Positions 49,765-62,500 of a stretch of DNA of 64,000 nucleotides are shown here, one piece after another; position 1 is the stretch's first letter, and every line of letters starts with the position of its first letter. The DNA is taken from the NCBI GenBank assembly GCA_940671915.1, contig CALNVZ010002100.1:12405188-12469187 (forward strand). The letters run 5' to 3'. The translations under genes and the position numbers were made by a program. Source of the stretch: Paracentrotus lividus (Eukaryota; Echinodermata; Echinoidea; Camarodonta; Echinidae). The notes below the pieces were generated by a model that was not told the origin of the DNA, ran no database searches, and worked only from the letters and a program-made list of their open reading frames with translations.

Positions 49765-52700
49765 CTGTACAAAACAAACAAATTAAAAAATTAAAAATAA
49801 TCTGCTTGAATAGATAAAAAAAATAGATCTTCGAAGTAAATCCTTAGCGTTATTTATACTTTAAAAAAAAATTAGGTTGGAGCACCAACATAGTTTTTTT
49901 TTCTTATGACATTTAATGATAAAAGTAACTAAATCAGTAAGTTCGAAACAAAACAGCAGTATTTCAACAATATGTGTCTAATATTTTCTCAACATTGCTA
50001 ATTCCTGATACTCATTTGAAAAAAGAAAATTCTGCCATATAGTGTTCGTCGTATTTAATTCAAATTCATCCTGAATTTCACAAACCTCAATAAACATACT
50101 TGTACACAAGATGCCAGGCTTTAAGATCTTGGGACTCTATATAGAAAACAGCGGGTATTGTTAACCCGTCGTGAATTTGGGGCTAAAATTGGGTTCTTTT
50201 AAAGAATGATATCAACCGCCTTTTCAACAAAACTACCACAAGCTACTAATTGTTGAGCCAGAGAGCAAAAATATACAATAATTCTTTTTACCCAAAGCAT
50301 GTCCTTTGAGCGATAATGCTATTTAGCCAGTGCTAGTGATGCATCACAGATATTTTTCCTTTAGAATTGGACTGCATACTTCGGAATCACCTCCCATAAC
50401 CACGAGATTTGGGTCTCTGTGCTCAATGCTTTTTATATTTAACAATGCAATATTACAATGAGTGACTGGCTATGAGTTTGTTTTGTTACCAGATGTACAT
50501 GTGCACGGATTTCTGTTACAAAGAGAATGCCTTTGCCAACACATAACATACATTTTGAAATATGTTTTTCGGCCTCAAAGCAGATTTCGGGTTGAAATGA
50601 AAATAATTTTGGAAAAAATGGATGTCTTTGTGACAGTCAAATGATGTAAAAACTTTCAATGACTAACCTAAAATGGTCAAACATCCAACAAATTTTTTTT
50701 TCTTTTTTCAAACTTGCTTTTCACAAAATTAATTTTATTATTTTTTTAATGCAGTGGTACGAGTTGCTCCTTAGAAAGAACAGCACTCTCCCAGATTCTG
50801 CAAAATTTTTCTTTTACCCATGATACTTAAAATAGTGACATTCTTGGCCTTTGATCTGCAATCATAATATAATGTGATGATATTTACATGTCAGGAAAAA
50901 GACCGGATGATTTCAGTTAAACAGACCTGTTTCACATCAAACATGACCTTTATCACATCATGTAAATATAATGATTACAAAATAATGAAATTAAGCCATA
51001 TTCTGATAATGTAACGTGAGTAACGAAAGTTTTTCATCATTATTTTCTGAACAGATGTATGTAGGAAAATTATATTAATGTTGCAAGATAGACCAAAGAC
51101 TTGGGCATCTAGAGTAGAACAGAAAGGCTGTCAAACCTTTCAAAACAAAAACTATGACACTTACAACATGCAAAGGCACCTAAAAAGTGTAACGTGGAAT
51201 TGCCCTAATGCATTGAAGCTTCCACATAATCTTAGTCTTCTTAATAATTCTCAAAGGGCTCGAAGATAACAATTAACTTGCAAGCACGTTAAATATGAGG
51301 AGGAGTGTGGGGGTATTTCCTAAATTGTTGTGCAGAAACTTTTCATACTATATAAGGGATTCAAAATCTTGAAAGAGTACACAGGGTTCATACTCAAAAA
51401 TTAAACTCAATAATTTTAAATTGGGTATAATTTATAACCTGAAAAAGTATATATTTAAAAAATTGCAACACATGCTCAATAACAATGTGTCTCCAAAATA
51501 AGTCATGACAATTATTATAGATGATGATCCTTTAGAGTTTTCAGGATGGTTGTGTATGGCCATGCTAATAAGTACAGAATAGGGCAATTACATAACTCTA
51601 CAGGAAATAAGAACAGATATAGTTGGGTCTATTTAGCACTCCCTATACTTAGATCATGGGGAGACGAAAGAAGTACAAATTATATAATAGACTTTGATAT
51701 GCAAATGAGATAAGGTACAGAGCAAACGAGCTCTGTATTTAGGCCCTACATGCAATAAAAATTATTACTACAACTCTAAAAATACTTTTTGTAGACATTT
51801 TTTTTTCTTTTCATTTAAATTTCATATATTAATTTGAAAAATTTCTTCATATTTTCTTCTGATATACCATAGAAAAGCAAATTTATTATAATACAATACT
51901 AAAATAATATGAAAAATATCCATATCTTGAATTTCAATTCATATATTTGAATACAGGTCAATCAAGCTTCAGCTCAGGCATAAAAAATTGACAATAAATG
52001 CGTACTTTGAATGGTTGCTTGAGTATTAAATTTGCCCCCTAAAAACTCACAGTACAATTTAAACTGCTTCATAATTCATGGGTGCTTTAAACAAACTATA
52101 ACATTTAAGAAAGAATTTTAACTCTCATTACTACTTACATGTTTTACACCAATTTCATTTGCAAAGATGATAATAGATAAATGTGGGAATAATTTGTGAG
52201 CATGCATATGTGTGAGAGTTCTGAAAGCCTGCCACTTATAGGCCCCCAAGTTAAGAATTTGATTATATGCAACATAAATTATGGATGAACCAACCTTTCA
52301 CAAGTATCTAAGCCTGCCTTTATCTACACTGTTGCTTTAATGATTTTGTCTTCTTAAAATTCAAATCTAACTATTTAAGCAGCTCAAGAAGAGTATACAC
52401 AAACTAATGGCCACTTGTTAAGAGAATATTTGTTTAGACTGGGAATAAGCATGTGTACACTTTACACAGAAGTACTGATAATAGTGTTGTGTCAACAAAG
52501 GCATAGTATTAAAGGTGTGGTACAGTTTCGGTAAACCTAAAATACAAATTTCAAACGTTCTGATTTTTAGTCAGATAAAATGAAAGCTTAAAACACATAC
52601 ATGTACATGTACATCACATAAAATATTAGATCTAAAATTGATTTTGAATGTGTATTATGATACAAATGTCCTATACATAACACAGGGTCCTTTGATTATT

Positions 52701-54213
52701 TTTTTTTAGGGGGGAGCATTTACTTCAAAGGAAGTGGAGGAAAATTTCAAGACAATAACTTTGTATAAATAATAAAGCTTTTTGACATATGTGAGCTAAA
52801 TTTGTATGAAATAATTTTACATGTACGTAAGGCCTGTCAGAAATCATTGCATGTAGAGAGCGCTATTAAAATTTAACCAAAAAAAATCAAATTCAAACAT
52901 TCTTAAAGATTCACAATGTAAAAAATAATGGTTACTATGCTTTTGGAGAATTTTGAGTTTTTTTTCAAAAGAAACCAATTACTGAATCTGATCAGAACTT
53001 TACCAAAGGTAAAGCATGCCCTTCTTATCTCTAGTAGTATGTTGTAAGATTAAGATCTTCCTTGCATTTTAGCCTTGTGCTACAATGCAAGTTTGTCCAG
53101 AGAAGGAAACTCGATAGGCACCCAAGGAATGAATCCATATAACAAAAGAAAATGTTGACGATGACGATGATGAAAAGTATTTGTATAGTAGGCCTACCAT
53201 TTCATGCCGAAATATTCAGTCGCCTGTTCAGTGTTTGTTACATGTACCTAAGCTTGGTATCCAGCTTGGTATCCATTTTGGCATCATTCACTGTATTTCA
53301 TTATTATACGTGGTTACATGGGAACATTGAAGGACAAGTTGTTTCTTAAAAATGATTTAACAATACAAGGAAATCATATAAAGAACAGGCACAGATTCAG
53401 GATTCCCAATTTCAACAGATTGTGCAGGCCCAAATGTCTGGGGACAATAGCGGCTCCATCATGTTCGGGCATGAACCAATACTTTCAATTGCATGACGTA
53501 AGGCTGAATCCGCTACTGTAAAATGACCACTAGACTTAATATAGTCTGCACCTGCCTTATTTGGTTTTCATTAAAGCAAAAGGATTTTTCTCATCCTTCT
53601 GCAGCTTATTTTTTCAGAAACTGGCCATTTTAAGGTACCGAATACCAATCAAGTTATGCCACTTTTAGCAGGTGCAACGACCCCGTTATTCCTCAGACAT
53701 ATTTTTTTTTCAGGGAGATGTCAAATAGAGGGGTGTAAATTTGATTTCATGTAATTTGCTTCTGTTACTAATATTTACCTCCACATTCATTGATTAGAGT
53801 AGACTCTAACGTTAAATTTTATGAAAATAGTGGAGACAAAATATCTAACAGAAGCAGACTGATTCTAAAGACTTCAATTCACCTAGTCATGCATATTAAA
53901 CCAGATACAAAAAACAGGTTCAGTTCAGCTGCTCACAGAAGAGGAAATGCAGACTTGAAATTTTGAATAAATTATGCACAGCATTACTGACATTGTGGCA
54001 AGAGTGGACTCACATTCACACAACCTCACATTCACATGCATGCCTCACTTGGTTTATTCTGCATGGTCGAGATGACTGCAGACTCCCGGTGCAGACTGCA
54101 GTGAACAAACGGAGCGTGGTCAGACAAGCACAGCTCAGACACTGCCAGATTGTTTCATAACATTAGTCATTAATGTGAATCCAAAATACTTACGTTTTTT
54201 TAACGAATACTTA
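49765..54213. other. Presumed intron or 5' flank of the minus-strand ASB gene
   Basis: AT-rich DNA with no recognisable exon, RNA gene or well-bounded element on either strand. Frames up to 67 aa look random. Confidence 0.4.
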
Positions 54214-54410
54214 CATTTCTATCCGAATAGCTCCAGCTCCACGATGTGTATGAATTCGGCCTCACGCTATACACATTCAATGTCACAAAAACAGCTGCAC
54301 CAGCTCGATCGCAGCGCGCTGCATGCATCACGTGCATTCCACATGCCTCGCCCAATTGTTGGTAAACATAACGGTGCAGTAGGCGTGGCTTCGTGTTAGA
54401 GGGGGTGGGA
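54214..54410 (-). other. Possible 5' exon and promoter region of the minus-strand ASB gene
   Basis: On the minus strand the sequence near 54219 reads AGAAAT followed by GTAAGT, a strong donor. It stays open in the phase that would join the ASB exon whose acceptor is at about 49765. The interval is rich in CpG and GC compared with its surroundings (CGATCGCAGCGCGCTGC near 54307), as expected of a promoter. No TATA box or family-specific N-terminal sequence was recognised, so it may be untranslated. This is inference from splice signals and composition only. Confidence 0.35.
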
Positions 54411-54559
54411 CCTGTGGGTGCTCTCGATACAACTTTTACAAGAGGGACCTGGGAGAGGGGGAGTGGGGGGGGGGGCGCTGGAAGCAATGGGGGAGGGGAC
54501 CCATCATGCTCCTACTAGTTCTAGAGAAGAATTTTTAAAGAATATTAATGGACTGACAC

Positions 54560-54692
54560 AGTTGACATTTTCGCCCAAACGAGATATTATTGTTGTTTAT
54601 GTTTATATGTGTGTATCCTTTTTATGATTGTTTGTTTTTTATGATAATCCAAATTGTGGATTTAATGTCAATAAAAATTTGATTTGATTTGA
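54560..54692 (+). mobile_element. Possible LINE 3' end with (TTTGA)n tail
   Basis: TTTATGTTTATATGTG is followed by GTCAATAAAAATTTGATTTG and further TTTGATT copies, the look of a retroposon 3' tail with a short tandem end. There is no reverse transcriptase. Low certainty. Confidence 0.3.
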
Positions 54693-54699
54693 TTCGAGC

Positions 54700-56622
54700 A
54701 AGGAAATATTACAGTGAACTGTAATATCTCCTTGATTCGAGATACAAATTATTTTTACTATAACATTTTTAGTCATTTTTTCTCTTGAAAATTCAAGTCA
54801 CAAGGAGGATCGCGAAATCATACACTCTATTTTGTTAAGGCAGTGACCTTGGGGTGTTTCATCAATTGGTTTGGAAAAAAAACTCTAAAACTTTGCATTC
54901 ATAATGGTGTTTAGTTGAAGTTGAGATTAAACAGGTGCATCGACCATTATGGTCAAGGGCGCTGGTAATGGGGGTTGTGCATGCATGCATGCAGGTGAAA
55001 TGATTCTTGCCCCCCTCTAAATGTCACACTTTCATGTCACTCTGCTCTCGTAATGATTTATGCTTTAGTTTTTTTTCTCTCTTTTTTTCTGAGGAGGGAT
55101 TAAAAACGGATGATTGATATAAGCTACATGTACTTTTAGATCACTATACTTTATAGAGAATATATATATAGGCCTAATCAAGTAAACAGGCTTAGAACGT
55201 TTTGAAAAAAATATGGCTGAGTTATAACAAAATTTCGGCTCATATAGATACAACATTTACAACAAGAAGAACAAAATTACTTATGAGCACACATTTTTCA
55301 ACTTAGAATATCAAAATGTAAATTGATATCAGAATTGGAAATTACCAACTACAAATGAATATACAAAATATACTCTGGGATATACTAAATAAAATTAATG
55401 TGTTATATTTTACGTTTTCATCTATGGAGAACTTCGCTGAAATTTTATTTTTTTCGGAAAGAGAAAAATAATTACAATCTGCGATGTTTCCAGGATTTCA
55501 GATTTTGAAGAAAAAAAAAACAAAACAGAACAACAGAACAAAACAGGGAGTTGCCATAATTGCAGAATATTGAGATATTATATAACTTAATATAAGGGTG
55601 GCAGGCAGAGCTTTTTTTTTTTTTTAAGTGGAAGCTTTGTTTACTTGTGGAATTTGTTGGAGGATGGGGCTGTAGACTCTACCACCCGGCTTATCGACCC
55701 ATATGTGATCCGTTTTTTTTCTCATCAGGGATGATGAAAATAATATTCAAAGCGTGGACCGCGAAAGTTATTTTTTCATACACAATGAACTGAGAATAAT
55801 ATTATAAAGACATAATATTCTTTTTAAAAAAGAAACCTTAATTTCACATAATTATTTTGCCAAATCCTGTGCAACACAACTCAAAAGCATTTATTGGAGG
55901 CCTTATTTAGGGTATGTGGTGCGTTTTTTTAAAAGTGGTGCCGGGGGTACGAAATCGAAATAACAATAATTCTTTATAGGGTAGATGCAGGTAGCCATAT
56001 GGGCCCCCTAAGCTCATTTGCCTAATTTGCATAAAATTACAAAATGACACACAGTCTAATCTTTATATGAATCAATAACCACTGCTCTAACTCATTTATT
56101 GTGAAGAAAAATAATTATCACCAAATAGCCCTGCTCTAATGGCCCTCTACGTCGTAAACTTTTTACCGTTGCTATGACGCCTGAAAGAAAAAAAATCTGA
56201 CAGGGGATCTTTTTGTCGTCCAGTAAATTCATAATATTTTGGTGAGTAATTCATAATTTTGATAATATGTAATTCCTTATGATTTGCTATAGATAGTTTA
56301 GTAGAATTCTCCTAAAAATAGAATGAACTTTCTTGTTTGTGGTGTGATGTTGTTTGTATGTCCTTGTTGAGCTAGCCGTGGCCGTTCGAGCCTGAGATAT
56401 TTCATCGAATTCCCCCGACAGTTGCGCCTGAAGCTACGGGCGGTTGCATTGCGGCAGCCCGTAGGATGGGAGTTGGGTATCCGGACACTTAACAAAAATT
56501 GAAGCCTGTTTTTTGTCTTTGGATTTAGCCAAAAATGTACGTTGAATAGTGCTTATTATCATGAACATTTGTTCTCCACAAATTTTTCTACCATTTTGTG
56601 CTAGGCTGACGTTAGACTAAAA
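54700..56622. other. Intergenic DNA, nothing coding seen
   Basis: It contains a short hairpin around ATTACAGTGAACTGTAAT (54708), GCATGCATGCATGCA at 54979, and a CCGGACACTTAACAAAAATT stretch near 56480 that matches 26111-26140 inverted. No gene evidence. Confidence 0.4.
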
Positions 56623-58103
56623 AAGCTCCTTTTTAATAGACCTTGTCCGGACAACGTCCGGAGAAAGCCAGGGAAGAAATAGTAGGGTAACATTTCTTAA
56701 AACCACAGGTGGTCGAACTATGCGCACGTCTTAACAGACGCTCTCTCAAAACTTACCAGGGTAGGTTTCCATAGTAACTTGTGGTCGTGTGGAATTGACT
56801 CGAAGTAAAGAGTTCTCTTGTGTTTTCTCATGTACGATGGGGAGACAATAGTTCGCGCAAATTTCAAAAATTATACAAAATGTGACATTCAATCAACAAT
56901 ATTTCAGGTTTTACACAAAATCAACGAAAACTATAAATACCAAATAAACGGCAAAATTCTAAACTCCGAATCGCCGAACGAAGAAGTGAACTAGGTCAAA
57001 GGGTTTCGACGATATCGCGATTTCAAAATTCTATGTCGATCGAACGATCGCGCATTCTGCTGAAAAAGTCAACAAAACAGTGTTACCTTAATTCCCGCAC
57101 GGGCGTTTGACAAAGATTTATCAAGAAATTCCATCAGTCTAAGGAAAGGGAATAACAGTAAATGTAAGTCAAAATTTCATAGAATAAGATGATATTAATA
57201 TCATCTAACAATTTTATGACATTAACTCGGAAAATGATGATTTCCAGACCCTTGTAAAAAATCTCGAAATTTTCGCAACGGACACGCAATTTTCCGATGT
57301 TTGGTCAATAATTTCACAATTCGATACACCATACCGTGACGAAAGTTTGGATCTTAAGCAATTTTTGGTCCCTCTCTCTGATGGTGCTATCAGATTTTCA
57401 CGATATTTATTACTTTTTGAGATATCCGTCGTGCGCGAACTAAGGTTCTGCGCGAATTATGGTGACACCACCATACTAACAGGGTCTATTTCTTTATTTT
57501 ATATTTTTTTAATATTCCTTTTCCCTTCTTTTCCATCATTATATTCTTATGTATTTCTTCATTTTGCTTATTTTATCTTTCTTTCTTCATCTCCATTATT
57601 TCTTATGTATTTCTTTGTTTATCTTTCTCTCTTTCCTCTTCTATTCCGTTATTTCTTCCTATTTCTTTGTTTTTATCTTTCTTTCCTCTTCTCTTACATT
57701 AATTCTTATGTATTTCTTTGTTTTTATCTTTCTTTTCTCTTCTCTTCGGTTATTTCTTATGTATTTCTTTGTTTTGTCTTTCTTTCATCTTCTCATTTGT
57801 ATCGATAATCATGTATTTCTTTGATCTGTCCTTTTTCTTCTCTCCTCTTCTATCATTGTGCAATGTCGAGATTACACTAGTATTACCCCGAGAGCGTCTT
57901 AACAGAACAGTTGTCCGGACAACGTCCGGGTAAAACTAGGATGTTACCGCGACTTTACCCTAGTCTGACCAGGGTAAGAATTTGGAAAATCTTACCCAGA
58001 GAACCTTACCCTAGTAGAGCGTCTTAATAGAAATCTTACCAGGGTAACGTCCGGACGTTACCCGGGTAAGATCGTCAAAAAAGTGTCTGTTAAGATGGGG
58101 CTT
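56623..58103. mobile_element. Probable TIR element with GTCCGGACAACGTCCGG motifs, about 1.5 kb
   Basis: The left end AAGCTCCTTTTTAATAGAC and right end (complement) AAGCCCCATCTTAACAGAC are imperfect inverted repeats. Close inside both lie CGTCCGG motifs (56645-56660, 57910-57930, 58048-58060) and CCAGGGTAA. A pyrimidine-rich minisatellite occupies 57500-57850. No transposase; target duplication unclear. Confidence 0.5.
57500..57850. repeat. Pyrimidine-rich minisatellite, about six units
   Basis: Units resemble TTATTTCTTATGTATTTCTT followed by TGTTTTTATCTTTCTTTCC. They yield three overlapping hydrophobic frames (up to 153 aa) that are products of the repeat rather than a membrane protein. Confidence 0.75.
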
Positions 58104-58109
58104 AACATA

Positions 58110-58260
58110 GAAGTCTAAGTTAGTTAGATCTAACGTTAGGCCTAACAGAAAGCCTACTAACAAAGTTAGGCAACAAAAACTACAAAAACGCATTGATTTG
58201 TAAAATCTAAACTCCTAAAGTTAACGTTAGATCTAACGTTAGACTCTAGATCTAAACCTT
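58110..58260. repeat. Cluster of TAACGTTA / TCTAACGTTAGA palindromes
   Basis: TAGATCTAACGTTAGGCC, GTTAACGTTAGATCTAACGT and related pieces occur in both orientations at the right edge of the 56623-58103 element. Confidence 0.6.
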
Positions 58261-58434
58261 TTCAAAATCAGTCAGATCAATGATTAAAAATAAAATGGAC
58301 TGTCCAGACATGCAACAGTAGACTCTAACTTAGATCTACATGTCCGGTTAACTTACTGCGGCAGCCCGTACACAAAGTAACATGTTTTTTTTTTTGTTTT
58401 TTTTTCTTTTTTGTTTTCAACTGCTAAAAAGACC

Positions 58435-59200
58435 AGGGTAGCGCGCCCAGTGCCCGGTTCCCTCCCGGTAATCGGTTGTTAGCTACTTCAACTTCTTTAA
58501 CAAAAAAATCACAAACACATCAGCCTTCAAACTTTCACAAAACAATCATTAAACATTCATAAAACACACCACCAAAAATCACACAATCACAATATAAAAC
58601 GAGATTGCAAACCTATTCTGAATTGGACGTCATCACGGAGATATTTCCACTTTAGCGTTTCTTAGCGAAAACGCTAACGAGTTGGCCGCTCTTCCGGGTT
58701 GCGTTGTGAAGTAATGCTGTGCGCTGCTACCATGAATTTGGTATGAGAATGATGGGGAACTTCCACTTATTCTTTGGTCGCAGCGAATTTTTTTCATCTC
58801 GCCCCATATGTTTTGCAATCCTAAAAAAACCACACACCCTTGTCAAGAGGGGGCGCTAGCCACTTCTCGGTTTCGCCGAGACATTGAGTGCGGGGCCTAC
58901 ACATTAACGGGGTTTTGTGTTGTAACACTTCGCATCGCGTGTTTTTCAGTCTGCGCGATCGAAAACGCATAGGGAAACCACGCGTACTCTTCTGCAAAAC
59001 TGATTGCCGGGCGCAAAACATCTCCTCATTCTATCAGCGATATTATTTTAACCATAATTAAATAATTTAAAAGATTTTGATAATCTTTTAGAGTATAATT
59101 TTTTCGTTCTTCTGGTGGGTGGATCTTCAGATAAAGGAGGTAAGTTTTCATATTATCGCCGATTTCCCCTCAAGGGACCGAATACTGAACGCGCTACCCT
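58435..59200. mobile_element. TIR element, 766 bp, directly upstream of CFAP100
   Basis: The left end AGGGTAGCGCG and right end GCGCTACCCT are imperfect inverted repeats of about 25 bp (CGGT and CCCT blocks further in also match). A partial copy lies at 24836-25070. The interior around 58850-58990 is CpG-rich. No target duplication was visible. Because it ends 309 bp before the CFAP100 start codon, it may contribute promoter sequence. Confidence 0.6.
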
Positions 59201-59508
59201 AATTCAATGTTTTTATCAAAAATTATTCTCTCTATTTAATGTTTAATGTAAACTACGACATAAATATTTGGCGAATGCGCAAGCTAGGATCGATTACGCA
59301 AACTTTGACAAATAATATCTTGCCAGTTTGCCTCAATCAGTTAATAATGCACCATCCTGACAAACCCGCTTTCGTACGAGGGTTTCTCAGAAAAAATAGA
59401 GAGCTAGAGGATCTAGGTCTGTAAAACGGAAATGTGGCTTTTTAAAATAATAAATGTCTTTCCCAATGTCAATGATTTCACCATAGATATTACACAGAGA
59501 TAGCCAAG

Positions 59509-62500
59509 ATGTCTGGATCAGGTTCACCAGCTCGGTCTCCTTCTCCTTCGCAGTCACCAAACACTGGAGAGAAAAAGTCAAGTAAGTTTTCAAGTCACAT
59601 TAACACATGTAAAAAAAAAAAAATTGAATATTGTTTCTATTATTTATTGGTTTGTTACTTCTTCTTCCTCTGTTTGCTTTGGAGATCAGCAGGCACTCCT
59701 GCAAGTCTTTATGTATACATGTAAAGTGGTCAGGCTGTCACTATGGTTTGTCTTGAAGTTCCATGATTAAAGATGATCTCAGACTGTCGATTCATAGAAT
59801 AAAATGGAGGACAAGGGTCGTGAAAGATTTAATTGTAGCAAGAGGGAGGTCTGGGTTAGGCAGAAGAACTAGCTGAATAAAGGTTGGAGGGTCGTCTCTG
59901 TTTAGAGTTTCTGTAATTTGAGAATCGGTAAGAATCTCGATGGTATTCCTTATGAAGGTATCCTGGTGGGTTTACAGTTGCTGGCAGGTAGAGATGAAGT
60001 GGAGCACATCTTCATTAACTGATTTACATAACGGACAGGTAGCTGTTTGGGATGTGCCAATTGTCAGTAGACGCTTCTGGGTGGGGTATGTTTGAGTAAG
60101 GAGCTGATCGAGCTCTGACGATTACAGTAGAACCAAATGGGGTCTGCTCATGTAAGAGCAATTATTCTCTTTCTTTATTTCTCTTGTGAAATACATTTTA
60201 TAAGCAAAATGGAATAAATTTATAAAAATATATAGGCAGTTGATTTAAGTCAAAACGTTATTTTTTCTGTTGATGATAAAAGATTATTTACATGTAGACT
60301 ATATAGTCCAAAGTTTAGATTTTGATGAATGTATAACAACGCCATTACAGGTTTGATATATTATTGTAGGTTAAAAATAACACATATTTTTTAAAGATTT
60401 TTTTTGTTGAAGCATTAGGATTGAAGATTATTTTAATAAATACTATTAATTATCAAACTGTAACACAATCACAATATTGTAACAAATGAATGTGTGACTG
60501 GTGATGCAAAAAAAATTGTATCTTGTTGAACATAAATTATATCGTCTATATAACATCAATATTAATTAGTTGCTGTATGAAAGGTGTATATACATGCAAA
60601 AGGTAATGCATGTGAATAAATACATATTTTTGTGTATCGTTTCTAGGACAAGATCTTGTCTCTCGTCAATCAGGAAGAGTGACCTTCCCACAATCCATCA
60701 AGTCAGCTTCTCAGAACTCAGTAACAACAGGTGAGACATAATAATGAGATTAATTCATTAGGATTTATTCTTTTCATTTGATTAATGAACATGGCAACAA
60801 CAACAATAAAACAAAAGAAAAGAAAGAAATGAAAAAAAAAAAAAAAGGATGATATTTAATTTCAGGGAAAGTTACTATTTTATGTTGTTTTATCATGACA
60901 GGCAGATGATGCTCAACTTTTTTTCAATGAGATTCCTAGTGTAAATTTAAAAAGTTCTAACATACTATATTTTCCAGTATACTGAGCTCTTGACTATTCC
61001 AGTCTGTATATGGTGTGTTGTTAAAACACTATTTAATGTGTCAAACTTTTGTTTTAAAACCAAATATTCTCCTGCATTCAATGTGATTTTTTTATTTTTT
61101 TAAATTTATTTTTCCTCACCACAGAGGATGAAGAAATGCCTGCGGACTTTAACCCCTTTACTATGCCAGCTGATAATGATATTTTCATGCTACGAGACAA
61201 GGAGAGACAAAGAAAGAAAGCAGTGAGTATTTTAGTTTCCTGTGAATCTAGATCTAGTCTAGATATTTTTTCAATAAAACTGATTATTAGTTTATTTATA
61301 GTTTGATATTCAGGAATTTGATAAAGAGGCAAAATGTCTGTCTCAGCACCCCCCCCCAGGAGATTTTTTGTTTGTAAAAGGGACAAATCTAATTCCATTG
61401 GCAATATACTATTACCTTAGTAACTTTGCAGCTAGCAGTTATTTATATATTCTTGAGAACAAAGGTGTGAAGAACATACATGTATATATCAAAATTTTAA
61501 TTTTGTTAATTATTCATTATTTCTTAAATACAATGATGGTATAAATATCTTATTGTGAATAACAGTGCTATAATAACTAAAAACTACAAAAATAGGTGTA
61601 CCTGAACTTTAATGAGAGTTAAGAGTATGCAATGCCTTTAATCAATTCCAAGACCATCAATCCATGGATATTATGTAGTCATTATCAAGCCGCGGGTAAT
61701 CCATAACAGATCACTTGATAATATCTACTACCCACTCCATATTTGAACAGTTTTTGATGAATGTATTTTGATTATCAGTTTTGATACTGGTAATTCAAAT
61801 TATCCATACAGTGTTAAATCTCAAAATGTATTTAGCTATATTCTCATTTTGAATTTGTGGAATAAATCTTAATTTGAATTATTTCACAGGAAAGAATCAA
61901 GCAGAGAGGACTCAAAGTGCATGAAAAGACAACCTACACATCTCGGGTGAACGCCCTCCGAGCCTCTATGAGAAGACCCCTGGATGAATTGGATGCTGAG
62001 GAAGATGATGAGGCGGGGGATGAAAAGGCCTTGGCTGTCAAGGATGACCCTTCCTTTACCATCGCTGTAACAAGAGGTATAGTGAAACAAACATTTCTAA
62101 AGTAGTTGTGTAATTTTGTAAGACCAGAACTATAGCAACAAATTTATTCTGAAACAGTTTGAGTTGATTTAAAGAAATTGAAATTCTGATTGAACACTAC
62201 TCATATCATGATGCCTGATCAATTGTTAAAAGTACCGGTAAATGAAAGGTGCCTGTACACTAACTACTGCAATGATAACATTTTATTTACCCAGGGTAGC
62301 CACTTTTAGTTTTGACATCTACTTTTTAAGTGGGTCTGCATAACATAGTATGTTACTATTACTCTTCTTCATACTAGAATGCCAATTGCCTGGCTAGCAG
62401 ACAGATGTCCCATTTTTGCAGTCTTTGTCTTGACTCCTCTGGAGATTTAACCTACAACCTCCTGGGTCCCATTGCATAAAGAATTACTATTATAGTAACA

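Noticed and set aside
57347-57824. Leu/Phe-rich frames resembling a multi-pass membrane protein
   Set aside because: Pyrimidine-rich tandem repeats give Phe, Leu and Ser in every frame; no family motif or splice context.
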